DNA of 64,000 nucleotides, from contig JAGQON010000017.1 of assembly GCA_020427395.1 (NCBI GenBank), positions 21,509 through 85,508 on the forward strand, read 5' to 3'. Origin of the DNA: Phycisphaerales bacterium. Its GTDB lineage: Bacteria; Planctomycetota; Phycisphaerae; Phycisphaerales; UBA1924. Made by a program: the position numbers and the translations under genes. Below the pieces are notes generated by a model that ran no database searches, had not been told where the DNA came from, and worked only from the letters and a program-made list of their open reading frames with translations. Positions 50,892-59,819 of this stretch are shown here, piece by piece (the first letter of the stretch is position 1; the number at the start of each line of letters is the position of its first letter).

Positions 50892-52859
50892 ATGGTGCAC
50901 AACACGCGTGTTCGGATGATCGCACTCGCCTGCATGCTCGCGGGGCTGATCGGCTCGGGCTATTTCGGCACCCGGATCACCGCTTCCAGCGGCCGCCATG
51001 GGCTCTCCTACACCGATACCGCGGCAGAGAACGATCCGCCTATGGTGGCGCTGGGCGTCGCGATGGGGGCATTGCGAGGCGTGTTCGTCAACTACCTCTG
51101 GATCCGTGCCACGCAGAAGAAAGAAGACGGCCAGTACTACGAGGCCGTCGAGCTGGCCGACTGGATCACCCGCCTGCAGCCTCGCCTGCCCGCCGTTTGG
51201 ACATTCCACGCCTGGAACATGGCGTACAACATCTCCGTGACGACCCACACCCCCGAAGAACGGTGGGGCTGGGTGAACGCGGGGATCCGTCTGCTGCGCA
51301 ACAGGGGGCTGCGTGCCAACCCAAACGACATGCACATGCACAAGGAGCTCGCGTGGATCTTCCTCCACAAGGTCGCGGGCTTCACGGACGATTCCAACCA
51401 GTATTACAAACGCCAGTTCGCCTATGAATGGCAAAACATCCTCGGCCGCAAACCGGTCATCGACCCTGAGCGACGCGACCGTGAGAGCGTCATCCAGCAG
51501 TATGTCGCATGGATTCAGCCGATTGTCGATGCGCCGTCGTCGATGAGCACCCTCGCCGAGCGGAACCCACGCGCGGCGGAGATCGCGCAGGCATACGAGT
51601 CCATGCTGGGCGAACAGCCCGGGCACCGTCTGTTGGAACGCTACACGCTGCACACCGAGCTGGTCGCCGCTGGTCGCATCGAGGCAATCAAAGATTCTGC
51701 CGGGGCAAAGACCAGAGCCTTCATTGAGCTCATGGATCGCTACCCGCCCGGTGACGACTGGGACGATCTGCTCAATCACCTCCGGAAGCGCGTCCTTGAA
51801 GACGAGTACTTCATGGAACCGGTCCGGATGGTGCATGTCATCAAGAAGTTCGGCCCGGTCGACTGGCGCATGCCGGCCGCCCACTCGCTGTACTGGGGGG
51901 TGCGTGGCACCGATGTCGGCCGCATGGAGGTCAACGAACACAACGCCGAGTCGCTCGACTTCGTGAATGCATACCGCCTGGTCATGCAGTCCGTGCAGGA
52001 CCTCTGGCGATTCGGGGACCTCTACTACAACTATCTCGATGTGCACGAGAATCGCCAGGCGTATATGCAGATGGTGCCCAACCCGTACTTCGTGGAAAGC
52101 TATGGCAGCATGCTTGAGGAGATCACCCGCGTCTCGGGCCTCTTCGAGGCCGAGCGGCGCGCCTACCGGCAGTACTCGGCCGGCTACATGAACTTCATGC
52201 GTGACGCCGTCCGCTTCTTCTACCGCCGCGGCGATCGCCAGCAGGCGCTCTATTGGTACGATCAGCTCCGCAACTTCAAGGGTGTGAACATCAACGATAC
52301 GACCTTCATCGACGAGGTCTCGCTGCCGCTCGATCAGTTCGCCGACAAGCAGATCTACGACTCGATGGGCTCGCCTCAGGTCGCTGTTTCCGAGGTGTAC
52401 GGCGCACTGCAGGGCGCGTTTACACAGGGCCTGCTCGCGGGCAATGTCGACGCTTTCAACGGTCTCTGGGAATACGCCCGCAAGGCGCACGCTTACTACT
52501 TCAGCGAGCAGTTCCGCAATGTGGTCGCCGCCACCAACGGTGCCCGCATGGAGTTCATGGACCGCGACTTCCCCTTCCTTGCGGGCAACGCGTTCACCAA
52601 CATGATCGCTTCGCTGCGATACGATGAGGCCGAGCTGCTTTACGGCAACGCGCCCGAGGATCTCAAACGCTACGCCTACGACGGGCTCTCGATCCGTTTC
52701 AAGGATTTCATCAACGAGCAGCACCGACTGGGCAACATCGATGTCGACTTCGACACCGCATTCCCCGAGCCCGCTGGCATGGCGCAGCACCGCGCCGAGT
52801 TCGATCGCAAGATGCAGCAGCGTCGCGAGAACAATATCGAAGGCGTGAAGACCGACTGA
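50892..52859 (+). CDS. Membrane-anchored hypothetical protein, TPR-like
   Basis: 655 residues; AAAGGAG about nine bases before the ATG. One N-terminal membrane helix (MIALACMLAGLIGSGYFG) and a second hydrophobic patch near residues 50-75, then a long, mostly helical extracytoplasmic region rich in Trp and Tyr (YYEAVELADWITRLQPRLPAVWTFHAWNMAYN in parts), TPR-like in its repeats but not a clear match. No catalytic motif is seen. It is the last gene of the SPFH-ABC operon, 16 bases after the permease, so it is probably a periplasmic or structural part of the same system. Confidence 0.7.
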   Translation: MVHNTRVRMIALACMLAGLIGSGYFGTRITASSGRHGLSYTDTAAENDPPMVALGVAMGALRGVFVNYLWIRATQKKEDGQYYEAVELADWITRLQPRLPAVWTFHAWNMAYNISVTTHTPEERWGWVNAGIRLLRNRGLRANPNDMHMHKELAWIFLHKVAGFTDDSNQYYKRQFAYEWQNILGRKPVIDPERRDRESVIQQYVAWIQPIVDAPSSMSTLAERNPRAAEIAQAYESMLGEQPGHRLLERYTLHTELVAAGRIEAIKDSAGAKTRAFIELMDRYPPGDDWDDLLNHLRKRVLEDEYFMEPVRMVHVIKKFGPVDWRMPAAHSLYWGVRGTDVGRMEVNEHNAESLDFVNAYRLVMQSVQDLWRFGDLYYNYLDVHENRQAYMQMVPNPYFVESYGSMLEEITRVSGLFEAERRAYRQYSAGYMNFMRDAVRFFYRRGDRQQALYWYDQLRNFKGVNINDTTFIDEVSLPLDQFADKQIYDSMGSPQVAVSEVYGALQGAFTQGLLAGNVDAFNGLWEYARKAHAYYFSEQFRNVVAATNGARMEFMDRDFPFLAGNAFTNMIASLRYDEAELLYGNAPEDLKRYAYDGLSIRFKDFINEQHRLGNIDVDFDTAFPEPAGMAQHRAEFDRKMQQRRENNIEGVKTD

Positions 52860-52904
52860 TGGCAAGGTTGATAACTGTCGGCTGGTTGAGCTGGCGCAGC
52901 CGGG

Positions 52905-53921
52905 TCAGTGCCCGATGAGCATCTGCCGGGCCTGCTCGTAGCGCTCAAGCGTGCCCAAAATCACCTCGGGCGGGAGCGACGGCCCCGGCGGGGTCTTGTC
53001 CCACTTGCCAGACTTGGTCAGCAGCTCGAGGTACTCTCGCAGGAACTGCTTGTCGAAGCTCTTCTGCGCCTGCCCCGGTTTGTACTGATCAGCCGGCCAG
53101 AATCGAGATGAATCGGGCGTCAGCGCCTCGTCGATCAGGATCGGATCGTTCGAGGTGATCCGCCCTTCATCGTCAATCGGCAGCCCAAACTCGAACTTGG
53201 TATCGGCGAGGATGATCCCGTGGTCCTGGGCGTATGCGCTGGCGGCCACATAGATGCTCAGCGAGCGTTCGCGCAGGCGTTCCATGAGTGTGCGTCCACC
53301 AAGATCTTCAACCTGCTCGACCGCCTGCTCGAAATCGATGTTCTCGTCGTGCCCCGATTCGGCCTTGGTCGCGGGCGTGAAGATCGGCTCGGGCAGCTTG
53401 TCGCATTGGACGAGCCCATCGGGCAGATCGTTGCCGCAGACCATGCCGGTCGCGTTGTACTCCTTGAGCCCGGATCCCTCGAGGTAACCGCGTACGACGC
53501 ACTCAACGGGGATGACCTTGCACAGTCGCCCGATGGTGACCCGCCCCTCAAGCAGCTCTGGTGTGCTGGTCTTGGTAAATGCGTCGTCGGGGATCAGGTC
53601 GGTCTCGGTTCCGATGAGATGGGTCGGCGAAAGGTGCTGATCCTCGATCCATCGCAGCCAGAATGCGGCGATCTCGGTGAGGATGCGTCCCTTGCCCGGA
53701 ATGGGGTCGGGCATGATCACATCGAACGCGGAAACTCGGTCCGAGGCCACCATGAGCATCGAGGCCGGCACATGGCGACCGAAGGCGTCCTCATGCGATG
53801 GAATGGTGTAGGTATCGCGGACCTTGCCCTGGCGTTTGTTGGGGAGACGGAGGTCCGTCTCGAAAACGGCCGGGCCGAGTTCCGACAAACGATTATCGTG
53901 GGTGGGGGCGTTGCTGCTCAC
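52905..53921 (-). CDS. purC: Phosphoribosylaminoimidazole-succinocarboxamide synthase
   Basis: 338 residues from a GTG. It joins CAIR and aspartate using ATP in purine synthesis. Signatures are RQGKVRDTYTIP near the N-terminus (ATP loop), MLMVASDRVSAFDVIMPDPIPGKGRILTEIAAFWLRW (in parts), VECVVRGYLEGSG and ILADTKFEFGLPIDDEG. The length fits the longer yeast-type group. A TATCCT box lies five bases before the GTG. Confidence 0.95.
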   Translation of the reverse strand: MSSNAPTHDNRLSELGPAVFETDLRLPNKRQGKVRDTYTIPSHEDAFGRHVPASMLMVASDRVSAFDVIMPDPIPGKGRILTEIAAFWLRWIEDQHLSPTHLIGTETDLIPDDAFTKTSTPELLEGRVTIGRLCKVIPVECVVRGYLEGSGLKEYNATGMVCGNDLPDGLVQCDKLPEPIFTPATKAESGHDENIDFEQAVEQVEDLGGRTLMERLRERSLSIYVAASAYAQDHGIILADTKFEFGLPIDDEGRITSNDPILIDEALTPDSSRFWPADQYKPGQAQKSFDKQFLREYLELLTKSGKWDKTPPGPSLPPEVILGTLERYEQARQMLIGH

Positions 53922-53926
53922 GCCTG

Positions 53927-53932
53927 AGGATA
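53927..53932 (-). promoter_or_regulatory. -10-like box before purC
   Basis: TATCCT on the minus strand, five bases before the GTG at 53921, with no Shine-Dalgarno site between. Confidence 0.35.
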
Positions 53933-54070
53933 GCGCGTTTCGTTCTCTCGGGTCTCTGTTCGGGCGTGAAATCGGCCCCCGGGAGCCCGAATCGCTCGCC
54001 CCGCGTGGGCGGGTCTTATATCCTATGGGGAAGCGGACCGGACGGGTTCGTGAGGAGTTGATTCACATTC

Positions 54071-55786
54071 ATGCTGCGTTTCATCGCACCCCACAACCTG
54101 AACCCCATCGCCCAGCGCGTGCTCCCGGGTGCGTACCTGATCGGCCCCGACTCGGTCCCCATCGCGGGCGAGGTCGTGATCGACAATCAGATGATCCGTT
54201 GCGAGAAGGGCACCCGCGAGGCCGCGGCCGTGGCCCTGCAGATCGACCTCGACGCCCACCGGCTCCGTTCGCTCAACCATTCCGAACCCATCGTTGACGA
54301 TATCGAGCTGCGTCCGCTCGGCGTGCTCACGCTGCAAACCTGCCTGCTTCCCGACCGCGAACAGCCCTATATCCTCAGCCTCGAACTCGCCCGCCATCGG
54401 ATCATGCTTTTCATGACCAAACTCGAGGAATGGCAGATCTTCGACCTGCCCGAGGATTCGATCGAGATGCGTCTTCTCAGCGCCGCCCGGGAGGTCTTCA
54501 CGCGGGCGCTTGTCCGTGCGGGGGAGGCGGGGGCCGTCGAAGAGACCTCACGCTTGGGGTTGCTGGCGCTGTGGATCGCCGTCGAAGCGAGTGAACGGCT
54601 CGCGATCCTTCAGGCACGCCAGGACATGAGCGACCGCCTCGATGGGTCGCTTTACGCCGGCATCGCCGAGGACGGCGCAGGTACCAAGCGACCGATGCCC
54701 GTCCTGCACCCGGGGCGCGGCGGGGTGGTCCTTCCCACCCGACCCGCGCTCGGTGTCTCGGTCTCACCCGGTGTGCTGGGTGATCCGACCAAGCAGGCGA
54801 TCGTGGACAGTGCCGACTTCATCACTATGCCGATGCGCTGGGTTGAGATGGAACCCATCGAGGGCGAGTACGCCTACTCGCCCACCGATCGCTGGATCGA
54901 GTGGGCCATCCGGACCGCCAAGGTGCCCGTCGTCGCGGGGCCGGTGGTGGATTTCCGCCCGCACTGCGTCCCCGAATGGCTCTACATCTGGGAGAACGAT
55001 TACGACACACTGCGGGACTTGGTCTACGAGCACATGAAGGCCATCGTGACGCGCTACCGGCGTACCGTGAGCAGATGGACCGTGTGCTCCGGTCTCCACT
55101 GCGGCGAGCACTTCAAGCTCGACTTCCAGCAGATGATCGACCTGACCCGTATCTGCGTGCTGGTCGTGCGAAAGCTGCACCCCCGGGCCCGGGTCCAGGT
55201 CGAGATCGTGCAGCCGTGGGGCGGCTACCACACCAGCGACCGGCGTTCGTTGCCCCCCATGCTCTACGCCGAGATGCTGACCCAGTCGGGGATCCCGCTG
55301 GACGCGTTCTCGCTGCGACTGCAGATGGGCTCGTACATGCCCGGGCAGGACACACGCGACCTGATGGCCTTTTCTTCGATGCTCGACCAGTACGCGATGC
55401 TCGATCGCCCGCTGTCGATCTCGGGGCTCGGCTGTCCGAGTGGGCCGCTCTCGCCCAGCGAACACCCAGAGCACTTCGCTCAGACCGGCTCGTGGCGTGG
55501 GCTCTGGAATGACGGCGCGCAGGCGGACTGGCTCCGTGCCTACGCCAGCGTGGCGATGTCCAAGCCGTATGTCGAGACGGTGTGCTGGCAGGAGCTCTGC
55601 GACCCCAGCGGCGCGACCGAGATGCGGACAGGCGGCTTGCTGGATCGGCGTGCCCAGGCGCGACCGGCACTCGAACGGTTCCGCACGCTTCGCTCAGCGA
55701 TTATGGCTGGGCGGGTCCCCGAGGGCTTCGACTCGTCGATGCTCGCTCGGGACGGCACACCGGCGTCGGTCGGGACGACGATCTAA
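54071..55786 (+). CDS. GH10-fold protein with substituted catalytic residues
   Basis: 571 residues. Residues 1-215 form a domain not recognised (possibly a beta-sandwich plus helices). Residues about 225-560 align with the GH10 xylanase barrel: ADFITMPMRWVEMEPIEGEYAYSPTDRWIEWA, then VPEWL, HMKAIVTRYRRTVSRWTV, LSISGLGCPSGP and a late W-Q-E segment. In GH10 enzymes the acid/base Glu follows WDVVN; here the stretch is W336-TVCSG341, with Gly in place of Glu. The nucleophile motif TELD reads ISGLG near 450-454. The substrate-binding ENxMKW is MPMRW. It is predicted to be non-catalytic, perhaps carbohydrate-binding. Confidence 0.75.
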   Translation: MLRFIAPHNLNPIAQRVLPGAYLIGPDSVPIAGEVVIDNQMIRCEKGTREAAAVALQIDLDAHRLRSLNHSEPIVDDIELRPLGVLTLQTCLLPDREQPYILSLELARHRIMLFMTKLEEWQIFDLPEDSIEMRLLSAAREVFTRALVRAGEAGAVEETSRLGLLALWIAVEASERLAILQARQDMSDRLDGSLYAGIAEDGAGTKRPMPVLHPGRGGVVLPTRPALGVSVSPGVLGDPTKQAIVDSADFITMPMRWVEMEPIEGEYAYSPTDRWIEWAIRTAKVPVVAGPVVDFRPHCVPEWLYIWENDYDTLRDLVYEHMKAIVTRYRRTVSRWTVCSGLHCGEHFKLDFQQMIDLTRICVLVVRKLHPRARVQVEIVQPWGGYHTSDRRSLPPMLYAEMLTQSGIPLDAFSLRLQMGSYMPGQDTRDLMAFSSMLDQYAMLDRPLSISGLGCPSGPLSPSEHPEHFAQTGSWRGLWNDGAQADWLRAYASVAMSKPYVETVCWQELCDPSGATEMRTGGLLDRRAQARPALERFRTLRSAIMAGRVPEGFDSSMLARDGTPASVGTTI

Positions 55787-55804
55787 CGAACTCAGGAGCA
55801 GCCG

Positions 55805-56239
55805 ATGGGGCAGGCACGCAGCAACACACGCGATGATTGGGCACGACGCCCCAGCGCGATGTTCGCCGCGGGCGTGCTCGGGCTCGCTTCGCTCTCGATG
55901 ATGGGCGTGGCCCTCTCCCGCGAGCTCGTGCGTGCACCGGCACCAGCGCCTCAGGCCATCACGAGCAGCGAGAATGACGAACCGGCTTCGCAGCCACCCC
56001 AGCGTGCATCGGCGATCCGATTGATCGATGTGAACGCGGGCACGCTCAGCGAGCTAGACCTGCTGCCGGGCATCGGCCCGGCGCTGGGGCAACGCATCAT
56101 CGACTACCGCAGCGAACACGGCCCGTTCAGCACTCCCGAGGACCTGACCAAGGTCAGCGGCATCGGTCCACGCACGCTCGAGAAGATGCGACCGCTCATC
56201 ACGCTGGGTGAAGCGAGCGGGTACACTACAGACAACTAA
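55805..56239 (+). CDS. ComEA-like helix-hairpin-helix protein
   Basis: 144 residues; AGGAG six bases before the ATG. One membrane helix (about residues 18-36) is followed by a Pro/Ala linker and a C-terminal double helix-hairpin-helix: IDVNAGTLSELDLLPGIGPALGQRIIDYR and LTKVSGIGPRTLEKM. This matches the DNA-binding domain of ComEA, the receptor for incoming DNA in natural transformation. Only the domain is shown; other competence genes are not in the window. It lies 18 bases after the GH10-like gene. Confidence 0.85.
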   Translation: MGQARSNTRDDWARRPSAMFAAGVLGLASLSMMGVALSRELVRAPAPAPQAITSSENDEPASQPPQRASAIRLIDVNAGTLSELDLLPGIGPALGQRIIDYRSEHGPFSTPEDLTKVSGIGPRTLEKMRPLITLGEASGYTTDN

Positions 56240-56292
56240 GCTCTGATCGGGAAACGGCGGCGCGTGCGCATCGTTGTAGCCCGGGCACGCGC

Positions 56293-59200
56293 ATGCGCCG
56301 ACGAGAACCCGCCGTGGATCTGCTGACACCCATCATCGCCGACGCGTCGTTCCGCTCGCTCGCCAAGGGGCTCGACGCGGGCAAACGCACGATCGCCACC
56401 GGCTCGATCGGCGCATCGGTCTCGCTGCTCGCGGCGGCGCTGAGAAAGCAAACCAAACGCCCGATCCTGATCGTGTGCGCCCATGTCGACGAGGCCGAGG
56501 ATGTGCTCGCCGAGACCCACGCGTGCGGCGAGTCCGGCAGCGAGGTCTTCCCGGCCCTGGAGCTGGCCCCCGGCGAGTCGAGCGTCAGCGCCGAGCTCTT
56601 CGCCAACCGGGCGGCGATGATCGCCCAGGTCCGCGCGGGGCAGATCCCCGGCGTGCTCATCGCGCCCATCGCGGCGCTGATGCAGCCCGTGCCCAGCGCC
56701 CAGCGGATTGACGAGCTGGTACGCGAGATCAGGCGGGGTGACCGCATCGAGCCCCAGTCGCTGATCGACTGGCTCGCCGGGGCGGGCTACGAACGGGTCG
56801 ACGCGATCGAGTATCCGGGCCACTTCGCTTCGCGCGGCGGCATCATCGATATCTTCCCAACCAGCGGCGGTGGGGGCGAGCCGATCCCCGTACGTCTTGA
56901 TTTCTTTGGCGATGAGCTCGATACCATCGCCGAGATCGACATCGACACGATGGGAAGCGACCGGAGCATCGATCGCGTGGTGCTCGGGGCAGCGGGCGAG
57001 GTGCAGCTCAAAGCGACCAGCGACGACAAGTCGGTCCTTGAGTACCTCTCGCAAGACACGATCGTGTTGCTGGCAGAGACTTTCGAGGTCGTCGAGCAGG
57101 GGCGGGGATACTACGAACGAATCAGCGATGGGCGGGCGATCTTCGGTCCCCCCGCGGTGCTCAAGCTGCTGGAAACCCGGTTCCATGCGCTCTGCGAGGT
57201 GAACCAGTTCTCGGCCGGCAAGTCCGGCGCCGATGCGCTGGTCGATCTACCCGTCGAGACGCTGCCGCCGTTCGACAAGGAGGTCTCGATCGCGATCCGA
57301 GAGCTGGCGGAACTCAAGGACCGCGTCGATACAGTCGTCCTCACGTGCGGCTCCGACGGTGAGTTCGCCCGACTGGGCGAGCTGCTGAGCATGCACGCGC
57401 CTCAGGTCGAGATCCGACGCGAGATCATCGACATCCGGCGCGGGTTCATCTGGGGCGGCAGCGATGAGGGCGCTGGCATCGGGCGGTATGCGCTCGTGCC
57501 CGCGGGGCAAATGCTTCACCGATCGAGCGTCCGCCGGCGGATGCAGAAGATCCGCGCCGGTCGGGCGATGGATACCTTCCTTGACATCCAGCCCGACGAT
57601 TATGTCGTCCACAGCGAGCACGGCATCGCACGCTTCGTCGGGCTGACGGTCATGGATGCCTCGGGAACGGCCAAAACCAGAGATCGGTACCCACTCAAAC
57701 CCGAGAAAAAGAAGAAGAGCAAAGAGGACCAGGAAGAATATCTCACCCTGGAGTTCGCAGGTCGCAGCCGCCTGCACGTGCCATGCTCGCAGATCGATCT
57801 TGTGCAGAAGTATGTCGGCGGCTTCAAGGGCAAGCCGCCGCTGAGCTCGATCGGCGGCAAGAAATGGAAGGCCCAGAAGGAACGCGTCAGCGAGTCCGTG
57901 AAGGATCTCGCCAGCGAGATGCTCCGCGTCCGCGCCGCACGCGAGCATGTCCCGGGTTACAGCTACCCGACCGACACCAGCATGTTCGCCGAGTTCGAGG
58001 CCGAGTTTCCTTATGACGAGACCGAGGACCAGCTCGCGGCGATTATCGAGATCAAGAAGGACATGCAGTCCTCACGCCCGATGGATCGGCTGATTTGCGG
58101 CGATGTGGGCTTCGGCAAGACCGAACTGGCCATCCGCGCCGCATTCAAGGCGGTGGAGGCGGGGCGTCAGGTCGCGGTGCTGGTCCCGACGACGGTGCTG
58201 GCCGAGCAGCACGAGCGGACCTTCCGCAACCGATTCGCGGACTACCCGTTCCGCGTTGATTCGCTCTCACGATTTAAGACCCCGGGGCAGATCCGCCAGA
58301 CGCTCAAGGACCTGGCGCTCGGACGCGTCGATGTCGTTGTGGGCACGCACCGACTGCTCTCGGACGATGTCCGCTTCGCCGAGCTGGGCATGGTGATCAT
58401 CGACGAGGAGCAGCGATTCGGCGTCGAGCACAAGGAAAAACTGCTCCGGCTCCGGCTCACGGTCGATGTGCTCACGCTCAGCGCGACGCCCATCCCACGA
58501 ACGCTGCACATGTCCATGCTGGGACTTCGTGACATCTCCAGCCTGACCACGCCGCCTGTCGATCGTCGATCGATCGTCACCGAGGTGATCCCGTACAACC
58601 AGCACCGCGTGGCCCGCGCGATCCAGCGCGAGCTGGCGCGCGAGGGGCAGGTTTACTTCGTGCATAACCGGGTGCACAACATCGAGAGCGTGGCCGACAA
58701 CATCCGCCGTCTCGTGCCCGACGCGAGGATCATCATCGGGCACGGGCAGATGAACCCGCACGACCTGGAGCAGGTCATGCTCGAGTTCATGACACGCCGC
58801 GCCGATGTGCTCGTCTCGACCACCATTATCGAATCAGGCATCGACATCCCAACGGCCAACACGATGATCATCAACGATGCTGATCGCTTCGGGCTTTCCG
58901 AGCTCCATCAGCTGCGTGGTCGGGTCGGTCGCAGCCATCACAGGGCCTACTGCTACCTGCTGTTGCCCGAAGACCGGACCGTCAAGGAAGTCGCTCAGAA
59001 GCGACTCAAGGCCATCGAGGAGTACTCGATGCTCGGGGCCGGCTTCAAGATTGCGATGCGGGATCTGGAGATCCGCGGTGCAGGCAACCTGCTGGGCGCT
59101 GAGCAGTCCGGGCACATCGCGGCCGTGGGCTATGAGATGTACTGTCAGCTGCTCGAGCAGACGGTGCACAAGCTCACCAACGACGGCGCACCTGAGCAAG

Positions 59201-59685
59201 TTGAGCACACCTCGGTGGACATCGGGGTCTTCGGCTATATCCCTAAGGCCTACATCCCCAGCGACGTCCGCCGGATCGAGGCCTATCGACGGCTGGCGAC
59301 CGCCCCGACACAGGAGGCCATCGATCAGGTCGTCGCCGACCTGACCAGTGCCTATTCCGACCCACCCGAGCTGGTCCGTCGATTGATACTGCGGGCACGT
59401 CTCCGCGTCGCGGCCCAGCACGAGCACATCCGCAGCGTCGGGCTGCGGGAGAAGGATCTGATCCTGCTCACAAGTGTTCCCGACCGGGTGAAGCAAGCCC
59501 TATCGGGTGTGCCCGCCGATGTACGCATTGTCGGTGCCGACCTGGCGCAGACCAACGCCCGAACCAGCAGCGGCGTACCGCTGGCGGAGGTCTATGTGCG
59601 GGCGCACGAGCCACCCAGATCACCCATGCAGCGGGCGAAATCGCTACTTGAGTGGCTCAGCCCGAGCCGGGCAGTGCAAGTATGA
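56293..59685 (+). CDS. mfd: Transcription-repair coupling factor
   Basis: 1130 residues, the usual length. It displaces stalled RNA polymerase and recruits UvrA. Order: UvrB-like domains with YPGHFASRGGIIDIFP (about 175), the RNA-polymerase-interacting domain starting DDYVVHSEHGIARFVGL (about 434), the translocase with Walker A ICGDVGFGKTELAIRAAF (about 600) and IIDEEQRFGVEHKEKLL (about 703), RGRVGRSHHRAYCY (motif VI) and the C-terminal TRCF domain. A Lys/Glu-rich insertion (KPEKKKKSKEDQEE, about 466-480) interrupts the polymerase-interacting domain. A weak ribosome site precedes the ATG. Confidence 0.96.
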   Translation: MRRREPAVDLLTPIIADASFRSLAKGLDAGKRTIATGSIGASVSLLAAALRKQTKRPILIVCAHVDEAEDVLAETHACGESGSEVFPALELAPGESSVSAELFANRAAMIAQVRAGQIPGVLIAPIAALMQPVPSAQRIDELVREIRRGDRIEPQSLIDWLAGAGYERVDAIEYPGHFASRGGIIDIFPTSGGGGEPIPVRLDFFGDELDTIAEIDIDTMGSDRSIDRVVLGAAGEVQLKATSDDKSVLEYLSQDTIVLLAETFEVVEQGRGYYERISDGRAIFGPPAVLKLLETRFHALCEVNQFSAGKSGADALVDLPVETLPPFDKEVSIAIRELAELKDRVDTVVLTCGSDGEFARLGELLSMHAPQVEIRREIIDIRRGFIWGGSDEGAGIGRYALVPAGQMLHRSSVRRRMQKIRAGRAMDTFLDIQPDDYVVHSEHGIARFVGLTVMDASGTAKTRDRYPLKPEKKKKSKEDQEEYLTLEFAGRSRLHVPCSQIDLVQKYVGGFKGKPPLSSIGGKKWKAQKERVSESVKDLASEMLRVRAAREHVPGYSYPTDTSMFAEFEAEFPYDETEDQLAAIIEIKKDMQSSRPMDRLICGDVGFGKTELAIRAAFKAVEAGRQVAVLVPTTVLAEQHERTFRNRFADYPFRVDSLSRFKTPGQIRQTLKDLALGRVDVVVGTHRLLSDDVRFAELGMVIIDEEQRFGVEHKEKLLRLRLTVDVLTLSATPIPRTLHMSMLGLRDISSLTTPPVDRRSIVTEVIPYNQHRVARAIQRELAREGQVYFVHNRVHNIESVADNIRRLVPDARIIIGHGQMNPHDLEQVMLEFMTRRADVLVSTTIIESGIDIPTANTMIINDADRFGLSELHQLRGRVGRSHHRAYCYLLLPEDRTVKEVAQKRLKAIEEYSMLGAGFKIAMRDLEIRGAGNLLGAEQSGHIAAVGYEMYCQLLEQTVHKLTNDGAPEQVEHTSVDIGVFGYIPKAYIPSDVRRIEAYRRLATAPTQEAIDQVVADLTSAYSDPPELVRRLILRARLRVAAQHEHIRSVGLREKDLILLTSVPDRVKQALSGVPADVRIVGADLAQTNARTSSGVPLAEVYVRAHEPPRSPMQRAKSLLEWLSPSRAVQV

Positions 59686-59764
59686 AGGTTGTGTTGTGAC
59701 GCCGCTACAAGTGCTTTCATGCATTGAGTTTGCTCGTTGGCAAGCAAATGATCGGGTCTCATGC

Positions 59765-59797
59765 TACACTATCAGGTTCAGCCGGGCGGAGCCCGGC
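59765..59797 (+). promoter_or_regulatory. -10-like box and leader hairpin of phoU
   Basis: TACACT at 59765-59770 is a possible -10 for phoU. Downstream, GCCGGGC and GCCCGGC (59781-59797) form a perfect seven-base hairpin with a three-base loop in the predicted leader. No -35 at the right distance was found. Confidence 0.4.
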
Positions 59798-59819
59798 GGC
59801 TTATCACCAAGGATGTGCC

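Noticed and set aside
50838..52865. 675-codon open frame on the minus strand
   Set aside because: It is antisense to the real 655-residue protein over its whole length, has low-complexity His/Val/Glu composition typical of a shadow of GC-rich coding DNA, and has no domain or ribosome site.
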